DNA of 64,000 nt, from positions 24,270 through 88,269 of the forward strand of contig JAPHSX010000046.1 in the NCBI GenBank assembly GCA_026196575.1, given 5' to 3'. A program made the position numbers and the translations under genes. Shown piece by piece: positions 12,544 to 24,175 of this stretch (within the stretch, counting starts at the first letter, position 1; each line of letters starts with the position of its first letter). The notes below the pieces were generated by a model, which worked only from the letters and a program-made list of their open reading frames with translations, was not told where the DNA came from and did no database searches. This stretch comes from Gammaproteobacteria bacterium (GTDB lineage Bacteria > Pseudomonadota > Gammaproteobacteria > Thiohalomonadales > Thiohalomonadaceae).

Positions 12544-13430
12544 AGGGGTTTCCCCTGGAGTAGACCGGCGCTTTGCAGCGCCTGGCGTACGGTATCGTGA
12601 TAGGAAGCGGAGAGCGGCGTCAGCGGCAGGCGGATACCGGCGGGGATCAGCCCCATCTCGTGCAGCGCCCACTTCACCGGGATGGGGTTGGCCTCGACGA
12701 AGAGCCTCTGGTGCAACGGCATCAACCGCTGGTTGATAGCGGCGGCCGTCTCGTAGTCGCCGGCCAGGGCGGCGGCGCACATCTGGTGCATCTCACGCGG
12801 GGCGACGTTGGCGGTGACCGAGATCCCCCCCTTGCCGCCGAGCGCGATCAGCTCCAGCGTGGTGGCATCGTCACCACTATAGATATCGAGGCGATCGCCG
12901 CACCGCTCAATCAGCTCCTTGCCCCGCACCATGTTACCGGTGGCATCCTTGATGCCGACAATATTGGCGATGGAGGCCAGGCGCTCCACGGTGGCATTCA
13001 CCATATCGCAGGCGGTACGCCCCGGCACGTTGTAGAGGATCTGCGGCACCGGCACCGCCTCGGCCACCGCCCTGAAATGGCGGTAGAGCCCCTCCTGGGT
13101 CGGCTTGTTGTAGTAGGGGGTGACCAGCAGACAGGCATCGGCCCCCGCCTCCATCGCACAGCGGGTCAGGGTGATGGCCTCGGTGGTAGAGTTGGCGCCG
13201 GTGCCGGCGATCACCGGCACCCTTCCTGCCGCCATCTCCACCACACGGCGAATCACCAGGCAGTGCTCCGCCTCGTCCAGGGTGGCCGATTCGCCGGTGG
13301 TACCCACCGCTACGATGGCATCGGTACCGCTCTCCACATGGAACTCCACCAGCCGGGCCAGGCAGTCGAAATCGACCGCACCGTCCTCCTGCATGGGGGT
13401 CACCAGCGCAACCATACTGCCGTGAAACAT
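12540..13430 (-). CDS. dapA: 4-hydroxy-tetrahydrodipicolinate synthase
   Basis: [51 protein letters not shown]...[11 protein letters not shown]...GIKDATGN. Confidence 0.96.
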   Translation of the reverse strand: MFHGSMVALVTPMQEDGAVDFDCLARLVEFHVESGTDAIVAVGTTGESATLDEAEHCLVIRRVVEMAAGRVPVIAGTGANSTTEAITLTRCAMEAGADACLLVTPYYNKPTQEGLYRHFRAVAEAVPVPQILYNVPGRTACDMVNATVERLASIANIVGIKDATGNMVRGKELIERCGDRLDIYSGDDATTLELIALGGKGGISVTANVAPREMHQMCAAALAGDYETAAAINQRLMPLHQRLFVEANPIPVKWALHEMGLIPAGIRLPLTPLSASYHDTVRQALQSAGLLQGKPL

Positions 13431-13639
13431 AGCTCTCTCCGCCGGGAAAATCGAAACGTGCATGGTACTTGCGCGGCACGTTGAAGACAAGCCGCGCTCG
13501 GCCCCACGGCGTGGCCCGAGGGCAGCAAGAAAAGGAAGACGCACGCACGCTGAATGGTGCTAGACTAGCCCGAAAATCACTTTGTTCGCCCTGGCCACCA
13601 GGCGCTAGACACAGAGCCATACGGAGCCCCGTAAACACC

Positions 13640-14182
13640 ATGAGTTCACCGGCAAAGCAGTACCTGGTCATCTCCGCCCTGGGGCAGGATCGCCCGGGTA
13701 TCGTTAAAAACCTCACCCAACCCATCAGCGAGAGCGGCGCCAACATCCTCGACAGCCGCATGACCATCCTCGGCGGCGAATTTGCCGTCTTGATGATGGT
13801 CGAGGGTGGGTGGGACACCATCGCCAAGCTGGAGGCGCAGCTGCCGGCACTGGAGCAGCGGCTGGGGCTGACCATCGTCGCCCGGCGCACCACCAGCCAG
13901 CAACCGCAGGCCAACGCCATCCCCTACTCGGTCAACGTGGTGGCGCTGGATCACCCCGGCATCGTCAACCAGCTGGCCGACTTTTTTTCCGGGCGCCACA
14001 TCAATATCCAGGATCTCTTCACCGACTGTTACAACGCCGCCCACACCGGCACCCCGATGTTCACCGCCACCCTCGTCGTCAATATCCCCGGCGATATCTC
14101 CATCGCCCGGCTGCGCGAGGAGTTTTTTGACTTCTGCGACAGCCTTAATCTCGACGGCATCATTGAGCCGGCCAAGGGCTAG
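13640..14182 (+). CDS. gcvR: Glycine cleavage system transcriptional repressor-like ACT-domain protein
   Basis: Two ACT-like repeats (ISALGQDRPGIVKNLTQPISESGANILDSRM; VVALDHPGIVNQLADFFSGRHINIQDLFTD); adjacent to bcp. Confidence 0.75.
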   Translation: MSSPAKQYLVISALGQDRPGIVKNLTQPISESGANILDSRMTILGGEFAVLMMVEGGWDTIAKLEAQLPALEQRLGLTIVARRTTSQQPQANAIPYSVNVVALDHPGIVNQLADFFSGRHINIQDLFTDCYNAAHTGTPMFTATLVVNIPGDISIARLREEFFDFCDSLNLDGIIEPAKG

Positions 14183-14220
14183 GGTTATCCTCCCCTCACC
14201 CCCCAGTACGAGGAGAGACC

Positions 14221-14688
14221 ATGAGCGCCCCCAGCATCGGCAAGAAAATACCCGCCTTCAGTCTGCCCGCCACCGGGGGGCAGACTATCGCCCTCAAGGA
14301 TTTCAAGGGCAAGAATCTGGTGCTCTATTTCTATCCCAAGGACTCGACCCCGGGCTGTACCACCGAGGGACAGGAGTTCCGTGACCTCTACCCACAGTTC
14401 CAACAGCTCAACACCGAGATCCTGGGTGTCTCCCGTGACAGCCTCAAGGCGCACGAAAACTTCAAGACCAAACAGGCGTTCCCCTTCGAACTGCTCTCTG
14501 ATCAGGAGGAAACGTTGTGTGCCCTCTTCGATGTCATCAAAGAGAAAAAGTTGTATGGCAAAACATACATGGGCATCGAACGCTCCACCTTCCTCATCGA
14601 CACTAAAGGTGTGCTGCGCCAGGAGTGGCGCAAGGTAAAGGTGGCGGGCCACGCCGCGGCGGTACTGGAAGCGGTAACACACCTTTAA
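14221..14688 (+). CDS. bcp: Thioredoxin-dependent peroxiredoxin (Bcp)
   Basis: 155 aa; LVLYFYPKDSTPGCTTEGQEFRDLYPQF peroxidatic Cys motif. Confidence 0.93.
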   Translation: MSAPSIGKKIPAFSLPATGGQTIALKDFKGKNLVLYFYPKDSTPGCTTEGQEFRDLYPQFQQLNTEILGVSRDSLKAHENFKTKQAFPFELLSDQEETLCALFDVIKEKKLYGKTYMGIERSTFLIDTKGVLRQEWRKVKVAGHAAAVLEAVTHL

Positions 14689-14718
14689 TATCAGACCACA
14701 CCACAACAGGGTTTAGCG

Positions 14719-16128
14719 ATGAACGATACGCCACCGGGAAAACGCCTCTTTGTCCTTGACACCAATGTGCTGATGCACGACCCGACCGCGTTGTTCCGCT
14801 TTCAGGAACACGATATCTACCTGCCGATGGTGGTGCTGGAGGAGCTGGACAACAATAAAAAGGGGCACTCCGAGGTGGCACGCAACGCCCGTCAGGCGAG
14901 CCGATTTATGGACGAGCTGATGAGCGACATTGCCACGGCGGAGATCCAGAACGGTATCCCGCTGGAACAGAACTCCCCGCTCAACAGCGCCAAGTCACCG
15001 CACGGTTGCCTCTTCTTCCAGACCCGCATTATGGATGCCGCCCTCCCCTCCACCCTTCCCGGCAGCAAATCCGACAACACCATCCTCGGCACCGCACTGG
15101 CGCTGCAGCAGGAGCAGCCGGGGCGCAGCGTCACCCTCGTCTCCAAGGACACCAACATGCGCATCAAGGCGGCGATCCTCGGTATCCACTCCGAGGACTA
15201 TCGCAACGATCAGGTGCTGGAGGATGTGGAGCTGCTCTATCGCGGCATGCAGGAGCTGGGCGGCGACTTCTGGGAGCAGCACAGCCAGACCATGGCCTCG
15301 TGGCAGGAAGAGGGACGCACCTTCTACCGCCTGAGTGGTCCGGCGGTGGAGAACTGGTACCCCAACGAGTTTCTGTCGCTAGAGGGGGATGACAATTTCC
15401 AGGCGGTGGTACGCGGCATCGAGCAGGGCGAGGCGATCATCGAGACGGTACGCGACTATCACAGCCCAGGGCACAACGTCTGGGGCATCAACGCCCGCAA
15501 CCGTGAGCAGAACTTCGCCCTCAATATCCTGATGGATCAGGAGATCGACTTTGTCACCCTGGTCGGCCAGGCCGGTACCGGCAAGACCCTGCTTACCCTC
15601 GCCGCCGGACTGGCGCAGACCCTCGATCAGAACCTCTATAACGAGGTGATCATGACCCGTGTCACGGTGCCGGTGGGCGAGGATATTGGCTTCCTCCCCG
15701 GCACCGAGGAGGAGAAGATGACCCCGTGGATGGGGGCGCTGATGGACAACCTGGAGGTGCTCACCCAGTCGGAGCACAACAGCGAGTGGGAGCGCGCCGC
15801 CACCCAGGAGCTGCTCAACAAACGCATCAAGATCCGCTCCCTCAACTTCATGCGCGGGCGCACCTTCCTCAATAAATACATCATTATCGACGAGGCGCAG
15901 AACCTCACCTCCAAGCAGATGAAGACCCTGATTACCCGTGCCGGCCCCGGCACCAAGGTGGTCTGCCTGGGCAACATCGCGCAGATCGACACCCCCTACC
16001 TCACCGAGACCAACTCCGGCCTCACCTACGTGGTCGATCACTTCAAAAACTGGGAGCACAGCGGCCACATCACCCTGCTGCGCGGTGAGCGTTCGCGCCT
16101 CGCCGACTTCGCCTCGGAAGTACTCTAA
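14719..16128 (+). CDS. PhoH family protein with N-terminal PIN domain
   Basis: 469 aa; RLFVLDTNVLMHDPTALFRF (PIN), GQAGTGKTLLTLAAGLAQ (Walker A), IIDEAQNLTSKQMKTLITRAGPGTKVVCLGNIAQID. Confidence 0.93.
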   Translation: MNDTPPGKRLFVLDTNVLMHDPTALFRFQEHDIYLPMVVLEELDNNKKGHSEVARNARQASRFMDELMSDIATAEIQNGIPLEQNSPLNSAKSPHGCLFFQTRIMDAALPSTLPGSKSDNTILGTALALQQEQPGRSVTLVSKDTNMRIKAAILGIHSEDYRNDQVLEDVELLYRGMQELGGDFWEQHSQTMASWQEEGRTFYRLSGPAVENWYPNEFLSLEGDDNFQAVVRGIEQGEAIIETVRDYHSPGHNVWGINARNREQNFALNILMDQEIDFVTLVGQAGTGKTLLTLAAGLAQTLDQNLYNEVIMTRVTVPVGEDIGFLPGTEEEKMTPWMGALMDNLEVLTQSEHNSEWERAATQELLNKRIKIRSLNFMRGRTFLNKYIIIDEAQNLTSKQMKTLITRAGPGTKVVCLGNIAQIDTPYLTETNSGLTYVVDHFKNWEHSGHITLLRGERSRLADFASEVL

Positions 16129-16147
16129 CCCCGCCCCAAGGACGGAC

Positions 16148-16831
16148 ATGACACTCATCACCTACCAGCTACAGTACCAGAGCGGCAACGAGCGCCGCTT
16201 CGAGATTGATATCGAGCGGCCGGATCGGATGGCGGAACAGAACCGGGAAGAGCACCCGGCATGGACCCTGCTCGGCACCAATCAGTGTCCCAACTGCCCC
16301 CTCGACCCGGCGCAGGTGCGCTACTGCCCGGCCGCCATCGAGATCGCAGAGATCGCCGCCAACTTTGCCGACACCACCTCAATCGAACGCACCGATGTCT
16401 GGGTTCACACCGCAGATCGCAGCTTCTTCAAGAATACCGACATGCAGAGCGCGCTCAAATCGCTGTTCGGCCTGATCATGGCCTCCGGCCCCTGCCCCAT
16501 CCTCTCGCGTCTCAGGCCACTGGCCCACTTCCACCTGCCGTTCGCCACTTTGCAGGAGACGATTCACCGCCTGGTGGGTACCTATCTCATTAACCAGTAC
16601 CTGCAGCACAACGACGGCGGGCGGCCCGACTGGGAGCTGCACGGGATCGAGGAGCTCTATCGCGAGCTTAAACAGGTCAATCTGCAGCTGATGAAACGCA
16701 TCCGCCTCGCCTCCAGGGAGGACGCCAGCATCAACGCCATCCAGACCTTCATCTCCCTCGCCAGCATCGTCGAGATGGGGGTCGACGACATTATCGGGAA
16801 GATGGAACCGCTCCTGCGCCGGGGGCTATAA
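16148..16831 (+). CDS. Conserved hypothetical protein with Cys-rich CPNCPL...YCPAA motif
   Basis: Start at ATG 16148; 227 aa; cysteine motif CPNCPLDPAQVRYCPAAIEIAEI and second GPCPILSRLRPLAHFHLPF; no function recognised. Confidence 0.7.
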   Translation: MTLITYQLQYQSGNERRFEIDIERPDRMAEQNREEHPAWTLLGTNQCPNCPLDPAQVRYCPAAIEIAEIAANFADTTSIERTDVWVHTADRSFFKNTDMQSALKSLFGLIMASGPCPILSRLRPLAHFHLPFATLQETIHRLVGTYLINQYLQHNDGGRPDWELHGIEELYRELKQVNLQLMKRIRLASREDASINAIQTFISLASIVEMGVDDIIGKMEPLLRRGL

Positions 16832-16857
16832 TCCGCCCCGCATGAATTGGCGCGCAC

Positions 16858-16871
16858 TTGATATGTGTCAA
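16858..16871. promoter_or_regulatory. FNR/DNR-type binding site upstream of norCB
   Basis: TTGATATGTGTCAA, one mismatch to TTGAT-N4-ATCAA, about 100 bp upstream of the norC ATG. Confidence 0.7.
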
Positions 16872-16972
16872 GGATATAGTCATAGTGTTTTGCTCTAATT
16901 TTCGCGAGCTTTTACCAAGTCAGACCGCAGCACCCTAACAAGAGCGGTTAATGCCGCAAGGAGGTAGTAAAT

Positions 16973-18809
<1,837 letters not shown>

Positions 18810-18850
18810 ACCATCATCTGTCAGTGAACCTTAACTGACATGTCGCAGCA

Positions 18851-18881
18851 AATGGGGGAGTCTGACTCCCCCATTTTTTTT
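18851..18881 (+). terminator. Rho-independent terminator after norCB
   Basis: aatgggggagtctgactcccccatttttttt: perfect GGGGGAGTC/GACTCCCCC-type stem plus T run. Confidence 0.92.
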
Positions 18882-18906
18882 CCGTGAAATAACCATTGAT
18901 TTTATA

Positions 18907-19494
18907 ATGATGAACCCGAATTCCCACACGACACCCACCACCAATTCGCCCCCCGGAGATCTGGCCATCTGGGTCTTCATCCTGGCGGAGCTGGCGGTGT
19001 TTGGTGTCCTGTTCGCCGTCTATGCCTTTGCGCGGCGTTATAATCTGGAACTGTTTGATCTCCATCAACAGCACCTGAACCGGACCGCCGGTCTTGTCAA
19101 TACCGTCACCCTCATCACCAGCAGCTATTTTGTGGTGCGCGCGGTGGCGGCGATAAAAGAGGGCGACGCCAAACGGTGCGGCCGCTGGCTGTGGAGCGCC
19201 AACGCCCTCGGGCTGCTCTTTATCCTGGTCAAGGGGGTGGAGTATCAGCACCACTTCAGCCAGGGGATTGGTCTCAGTACCAATCTGTTCTACACCTTCT
19301 ATATTGGCATGACCTTTTTCCATTTCATGCATGTGTTGATGGGGATGGTGATCCTCTTTGTGGTGGCACACAAGGCCGGCCGCGGCGGTTACACCGCCAG
19401 CGAACACACCGGGGTCGAGACCGGTGCCTCCTACTGGCACATGGTCGATCTGGTCTGGATCATCCTCTTCCCGCTGGTCTATGTGATGCACTAG
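18907..19494 (+). CDS. norE: Cytochrome c oxidase subunit III-like protein NorE
   Basis: 195 aa; GDLAIWVFILAELAVFGVLFAVYAFAR...FFHFMHVLMGMVILFVVAHKA...YWHMVDLVWIILFPLVYVMH. Confidence 0.88.
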   Translation: MMNPNSHTTPTTNSPPGDLAIWVFILAELAVFGVLFAVYAFARRYNLELFDLHQQHLNRTAGLVNTVTLITSSYFVVRAVAAIKEGDAKRCGRWLWSANALGLLFILVKGVEYQHHFSQGIGLSTNLFYTFYIGMTFFHFMHVLMGMVILFVVAHKAGRGGYTASEHTGVETGASYWHMVDLVWIILFPLVYVMH

Positions 19495-19504
19495 GAGAAC
19501 GAGC

Positions 19505-19783
19505 ATGGAAAAACCGCACCACGGGGGCCTGCGTCCCTGTACACTCATCTGGCTGTTGCTGCTCGCCCTCACCGTTGCCACCTACGCGGCGGCCCAACTG
19601 GGGCTGCAGGGCAAGGGGCTGATCCTGGGCGTACTTGTCCTCGCCATCATCAAGGGGCAACTGGTCGCCGACCACTTTATGGGGCTGCGCCGGGTGGGCA
19701 GCTTCTGGCGCCCCCTGCTCGGGGGCTACCTCTTTATTGTCGGGGCGCTGATCGCAACCGCCTTTCTTCTGCCACAAGGATAA
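19505..19783 (+). CDS. norF: NorF-like / cytochrome c oxidase subunit IV family small membrane protein
   Basis: 92 aa; three TM, LILGVLVLAIIKGQLVADHFMGLRRV; directly follows norE. Confidence 0.65.
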   Translation: MEKPHHGGLRPCTLIWLLLLALTVATYAAAQLGLQGKGLILGVLVLAIIKGQLVADHFMGLRRVGSFWRPLLGGYLFIVGALIATAFLLPQG

Positions 19784-19787
19784 CGCC

Positions 19788-20612
19788 ATGAACACCAACT
19801 CCCCGATTAAAGAGCAGGCTGGCAGTGACGAGCAGACCCTCCCCTTCTACCGGCCGCAAGGCAACGAGTGCGAACTCTTCGAATACGCCTGGCGCCACCA
19901 GCTGCCGGTACTCATCAAGGGGCCGACCGGCTGCGGCAAGAGCCGTTTTATCAACTACATGGCGGCGCGGCTGGCACGCAAGCTCTACACCGTCGCCTGT
20001 CACGATGACCTCACCGCCGCCGACCTGGTGGGGCGCCACCTCATCGGTGATGGCACCACGGTGTGGAACGACGGCCCGCTCACGCGCGCCGTGCGCGAGG
20101 GGGCGATCTGCTATCTGGACGAGGTGGTGGAGGCGCGCAAGGACACCACCGTGGTGCTGCACCCCCTTACCGACGATAGGCGCATCCTCCCCATCGAACG
20201 CACCAACGAGCTGCTGCACGCCCCAAAGGATTTCATGCTGGTGGTCTCCTACAACCCCGGCTACCAGAACCTGCTGAAGGGGATGAAACCCTCCACCCGC
20301 CAGCGTTTTGTCGCCCTGCGCTTCGGCTACCCATCCCCCGAGCTGGAGCAGGCGATCATCGAGGGGGAGACTGGCATCGACACGATGACGGCCAAACGGC
20401 TGGTGTCACTGGGCAACGCCCTGCGCGCCCTCAAGGATCACGACCTGGAGGAGGCCGCCTCCACCCGCCTGCTGGTCTACGCCGCCACCCTCATTCACGG
20501 CGGCTACGACCCGGTCGAGGCGTGCCGCGCCTCACTGGTGGAATCGCTGACCGATGACGAGGAGACCGCCAGTGCCCTGATGGGGGTGGTCAGCGCCACC
20601 TACGGTCGCTGA
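19788..20612 (+). CDS. norQ: NorQ/CbbQ AAA+ ATPase (MoxR family)
   Basis: 274 aa; LIKGPTGCGKSRFINYMAARLARKLYTVACHDDLTAADLVGRHLI; YLDEVVEARKDTTVVLHPLTDDRRILPIERTNE. Confidence 0.94.
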   Translation: MNTNSPIKEQAGSDEQTLPFYRPQGNECELFEYAWRHQLPVLIKGPTGCGKSRFINYMAARLARKLYTVACHDDLTAADLVGRHLIGDGTTVWNDGPLTRAVREGAICYLDEVVEARKDTTVVLHPLTDDRRILPIERTNELLHAPKDFMLVVSYNPGYQNLLKGMKPSTRQRFVALRFGYPSPELEQAIIEGETGIDTMTAKRLVSLGNALRALKDHDLEEAASTRLLVYAATLIHGGYDPVEACRASLVESLTDDEETASALMGVVSATYGR

Positions 20613-20619
20613 GCCCACC

Positions 20620-21015
20620 ATGTCCACGCCTGACCCCAACAACGACAAGAGACTGGCCGTCATGGCCGAGATGCTCTACCTGTGCAACCTGCTGCTGTTG
20701 CCGGGGATCGCCTTTATCTGGTTACTGCTGCTAAATATCCGCCGCAGCAGCGTGGCCTCGCCACTCGCCCTCTGCCACCTGCGCCAGACGCTGGCGGCGA
20801 GTATCTGGGCCGGGGTACTGCTGATCCCGATCACCGCTCTTAGCATCCTGATGGGAGGCTATCAGAGTGTCACCGGCTGGACGGTGGCGATCCTCTACTT
20901 TACCGTCTGCCACGCCTCACTGGTGCTGCTGGGGGTGGTCGGGCTGGCCAAGGCGATGGCCGGGCTAAGCTGGCGCTACCCGCTAATCGGCCCGGTCTGC
21001 GGTACCCGCCCATGA
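20620..21015 (+). CDS. Small membrane protein of unknown function within the nor accessory operon
   Basis: 131 aa; three to four hydrophobic segments; overlaps the next gene (ATGA). Confidence 0.65.
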   Translation: MSTPDPNNDKRLAVMAEMLYLCNLLLLPGIAFIWLLLLNIRRSSVASPLALCHLRQTLAASIWAGVLLIPITALSILMGGYQSVTGWTVAILYFTVCHASLVLLGVVGLAKAMAGLSWRYPLIGPVCGTRP

Positions 21016-21998
21016 GGCCCCGCTCCCTGCAAGGGCGCCGCTTGCTGACGCGCAGCGCCTTTTTCCTGCTGTTCGTCCTCGCCCCGCCACTCGATATCTT
21101 CCGTCTCGACCTCAACCTGGGCCACTTCATCCTCTTCGGCTACAACTGGACCCTGGGACTCGACCCCCTCCTCGCCGGCGAGATCGGCCCCGGCGAGGCG
21201 GCGGTAAACATCATCCTGCGCGGTTTTCTCCCCATCGCCATCGGTGCCGCCCTCTTCATCTGGATCGCCTGGCGCTGGGGCCGCCTCTACTGCGGCTGGC
21301 TCTGCCCCCACTTCTCGGTGGTGGAGACGATTAACGGCCTGATGCTGCGCACCCTGGGCAAACCGACCCTGTGGGAGCGCCACCGCCTGGAGGGGGTCGC
21401 CGCTGACCGCCGTTACTGGCCGCTGACGCTGCTGGCGGTGGTCGGTTTCGCCTTTGTCTGGGCGCTGAGCCTGCTCACCTACCTGCTGCCGCCGAGCGAA
21501 ATCTACCCCAATCTGCTGAACGGCGAGCTGACCCGCAACCAGGGCACCTTTCTTGCGGTAGCCACGGCCGTCTTCTGCATCGAGTTTCTGCTGGCGCGTC
21601 ACCTCTTCTGCCGCTTCGGCTGCGCCGTCGGCCTGTTCCAGAGCCTCGCCTGGATGGGCAACCACAAGGCGATGGTGGTCGGTTTCGACACCCGGCGCAC
21701 GGCCAGCTGCATCGACTGCAACGCCGCCTGCGACAACGCCTGCCCGATGCGCCTCAAGCCGCGCAGCATCAAACGGCGCATGTTCACCTGTACCCAGTGC
21801 GCCCGCTGCCTCGACGCCTGCGAGGCGGTGCAGGCCCCCCATCAGCAGCCGCCACTGCTGCGCTGGCTCGACGGCGAGTGCGCACGCCACGTCTCCGAGC
21901 GCGACTTTGGCCACCACCCCACGATCCCCGCCGACTGTTTCGACCAGCCGCGGCCATTACCCGGCACGCCTGACCGCGCCAACAAGGGGAGCAGATAA
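21012..21998 (+). CDS. Membrane-bound polyferredoxin-like protein (NosR/NapH/CcoG-type)
   Basis: 328 aa; YCGWLCPHFSVVE and FCRFGCAVGLFQS plus two 4Fe-4S motifs (CIDCNAACDNACPM; CTQCARCLDACEA) and TM helices. Confidence 0.85.
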   Translation: MRPRSLQGRRLLTRSAFFLLFVLAPPLDIFRLDLNLGHFILFGYNWTLGLDPLLAGEIGPGEAAVNIILRGFLPIAIGAALFIWIAWRWGRLYCGWLCPHFSVVETINGLMLRTLGKPTLWERHRLEGVAADRRYWPLTLLAVVGFAFVWALSLLTYLLPPSEIYPNLLNGELTRNQGTFLAVATAVFCIEFLLARHLFCRFGCAVGLFQSLAWMGNHKAMVVGFDTRRTASCIDCNAACDNACPMRLKPRSIKRRMFTCTQCARCLDACEAVQAPHQQPPLLRWLDGECARHVSERDFGHHPTIPADCFDQPRPLPGTPDRANKGSR

Positions 21999-22000
21999 CG

Positions 22001-23869
22001 ATGGAGGAGTGGGTAGGGCAGATCTGGCACAAGATCATCACCCGCGTCGCCGACGACCACTACCCGGAGGCAGTAGTCACTCTGGAGGAGGTATCACAGC
22101 CGGTCGGGGTGCTATTTCGGGCCCTCGGTGGCGACGGCGCGCTGCGGGTCACGGCCTGCGAGGCCACCGCCAATCGTGCCCGGCGCAGTTGGTTACAACG
22201 TATTGCCGGCACCCATCAGGGGGTGGAGCTGGCGTGGCGTGACGAGCAGACGCTGCGCCTGCCGCCACGCATCGACCTCTTTCCCGAACGCCAGCTCAAC
22301 CGGCAGCTCTATCGCTGGCTCGCCGCGATGGCCGCACGACAGGGGTACCAAGGGGGATACCAGGGGGGAGAGCGACCCGGCCAGCCGCCCCGGTCCTGGC
22401 TGCAACACAACCAGCAGCTGACCCGCGAGCTGTTGCACCACTACCCCGGCCTCGCCCCGCTCTACGCCGAACTGCTAGAAGCACAACTGGCACGCCGCCC
22501 CGACCCCGAGACCCTGCCAGCCGAGGAGGCACGACTGGAGCGGGCCATTCAACAGGCACTGCGGGAGCCGGGCAGCGTGAAGGAGGCGTTTGCCCTCATA
22601 CGCCCGCCCCAGCCGGTTCACCTCTGGCTCCACCCCTCACCGCCGCTAACCCCCGAGGCGCTCGCCACCCGCCGCCATGATCCCGACGAGCCGCAGGGCG
22701 GCGGCTCTACCCACGATCCCGAGGAGCAGCGCCAGCGCCGCGCCGAACGCACCGAGGCACCGGAGGAGAACCAGGGGCTGCTGGCGATGCGCATGGAGTC
22801 GATCATGGGACAGGCGGAGTATGTCAAGGTCGACCGCGGCACCGAGGATGAGGAGGACATGACGGCGGCCAAGGCGGCGGCCGATGACATGGAGTTTCTC
22901 AGCGTCACCCAGGGCAAGACCAGCGCCAGCCGCATCCGTTTTGATCTCGACCTCCCCTCCGCCGCCGATGATGATCTCACCCTCGGCGAGGGGATCTGGC
23001 TACCGGAGTGGGACTACAAAAAACGGCTGATGCGCGAGGATTACTGCTGCCTGCAGCCGATGTTGGCCCGGGACGCCCCGCCCATGCCGCTGCCCGATCA
23101 CCTGCGCAAGACCTCACTACGTCTGCGCAACCAGTTCCAGGGGTTGGCCCCGGCACGCATCTGGTACCGCGGCCAGGAGGACGGCAGCGAGATCGATCTC
23201 GATGCCTACGAGCGTTTCGTCACCCAGCGCAGCCGTGGCGAGGTGGCCGAGGACGGCCGCCTCTATCGCGAACTGCGCCAGGGGGGGCGCGACCTCAGCT
23301 GCCTGCTGCTGGCCGATCTCTCGCTCTCCACCGACGCGGCGATCAGCAATGACGCCCGCATCATCGATGTGATCCGCGACTCCCTCTACCTCTTCGCCGA
23401 TGCCCTGGAGGCGACCGGCGACCGCTTCGCCCTCTACGGCTTCTCCTCGCGGCGCCGCGACCATGTGCGCTTTCACCTGTTAAAGAATTTCGATGAGAGA
23501 TATGGCGCGAAGATCCGCGGCCGCATCGCCCAGATAAAACCGGGTTACTACACCCGCATGGGCGCCGCCATTCGCCATTCGACACGACTGCTGGCGGCGC
23601 AGGGGGGCAGCCAGAAACTGCTGCTCATCGTCACCGATGGCAAACCCAATGACCTCGACCAGTACGAGGGGCGTTATGGGGTCGAGGATACCCGCATGGC
23701 CATTCACGAGGCACGCCGCCAGGGGCTGCGCCCCTTCTGCGTCACCATCGACAAGCAGGGGCGCGACTACCTGCCCCACATCTTCGGCAGCAGTGGTTAT
23801 GTGGTGATCCGTCGCCCATCGGAGTTGCCCAAACAGCTGCCCCTGCTCTATGCGCAGCTTACCGCCTGA
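22001..23869 (+). CDS. norD: NorD, VWA-domain nitric oxide reductase activation protein
   Basis: 622 aa; LSCLLLADLSLSTDAAISNDARIIDVIRDSLYLFADAL (MIDAS) and LLLIVTDGKPNDLDQYEGRYGVEDTRMAIHEARRQGL. Confidence 0.92.
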   Translation: MEEWVGQIWHKIITRVADDHYPEAVVTLEEVSQPVGVLFRALGGDGALRVTACEATANRARRSWLQRIAGTHQGVELAWRDEQTLRLPPRIDLFPERQLNRQLYRWLAAMAARQGYQGGYQGGERPGQPPRSWLQHNQQLTRELLHHYPGLAPLYAELLEAQLARRPDPETLPAEEARLERAIQQALREPGSVKEAFALIRPPQPVHLWLHPSPPLTPEALATRRHDPDEPQGGGSTHDPEEQRQRRAERTEAPEENQGLLAMRMESIMGQAEYVKVDRGTEDEEDMTAAKAAADDMEFLSVTQGKTSASRIRFDLDLPSAADDDLTLGEGIWLPEWDYKKRLMREDYCCLQPMLARDAPPMPLPDHLRKTSLRLRNQFQGLAPARIWYRGQEDGSEIDLDAYERFVTQRSRGEVAEDGRLYRELRQGGRDLSCLLLADLSLSTDAAISNDARIIDVIRDSLYLFADALEATGDRFALYGFSSRRRDHVRFHLLKNFDERYGAKIRGRIAQIKPGYYTRMGAAIRHSTRLLAAQGGSQKLLLIVTDGKPNDLDQYEGRYGVEDTRMAIHEARRQGLRPFCVTIDKQGRDYLPHIFGSSGYVVIRRPSELPKQLPLLYAQLTA

Positions 23870-24088
23870 CGGCGTCTGGCTGCCCGAACGAAACTCCCGG
23901 TCACGACAAAAAACCAGCCTGTCCGCGCGCCGCCATGCCGGCAAGCACTATTTTTTATCCCCCCATCAAAAATAGATGCCACGCGGCCGACACAGTGAAA
24001 AATTACTGTAATTCATATGGTTATGCGGAAGAGTTGCTGAATTCCTTCTATCCTGTTGCCTGTACGTTACTGCAATCCTGACGTGAAC

Positions 24089-24102
24089 TTGATGTGCATC
24101 AA
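24089..24102. promoter_or_regulatory. FNR/DNR-type binding site upstream of nirS
   Basis: TTGATGTGCATCAA, perfect TTGAT-N4-ATCAA palindrome 74 bp upstream of the nirS ATG. Confidence 0.85.
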
Positions 24103-24175
24103 GGCCCATCCTTGGGCGAATGCTCACAGTGTGTGTGAAATTTTGGTTTTCATTCCATACAAGGAGAAAAGCAAC

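Noticed and set aside
18890-18906. Possible FNR-type box before norE (ttgattttataatgat)
   Set aside because: Only one good half-site; spacing and second half-site do not match.
22340-22375. Short tandem repeat ggggtaccaagggggataccagggggg in norD
   Set aside because: Local duplication giving GYQGGYQGG within a linker of NorD; too short and coding to call a separate repeat element.
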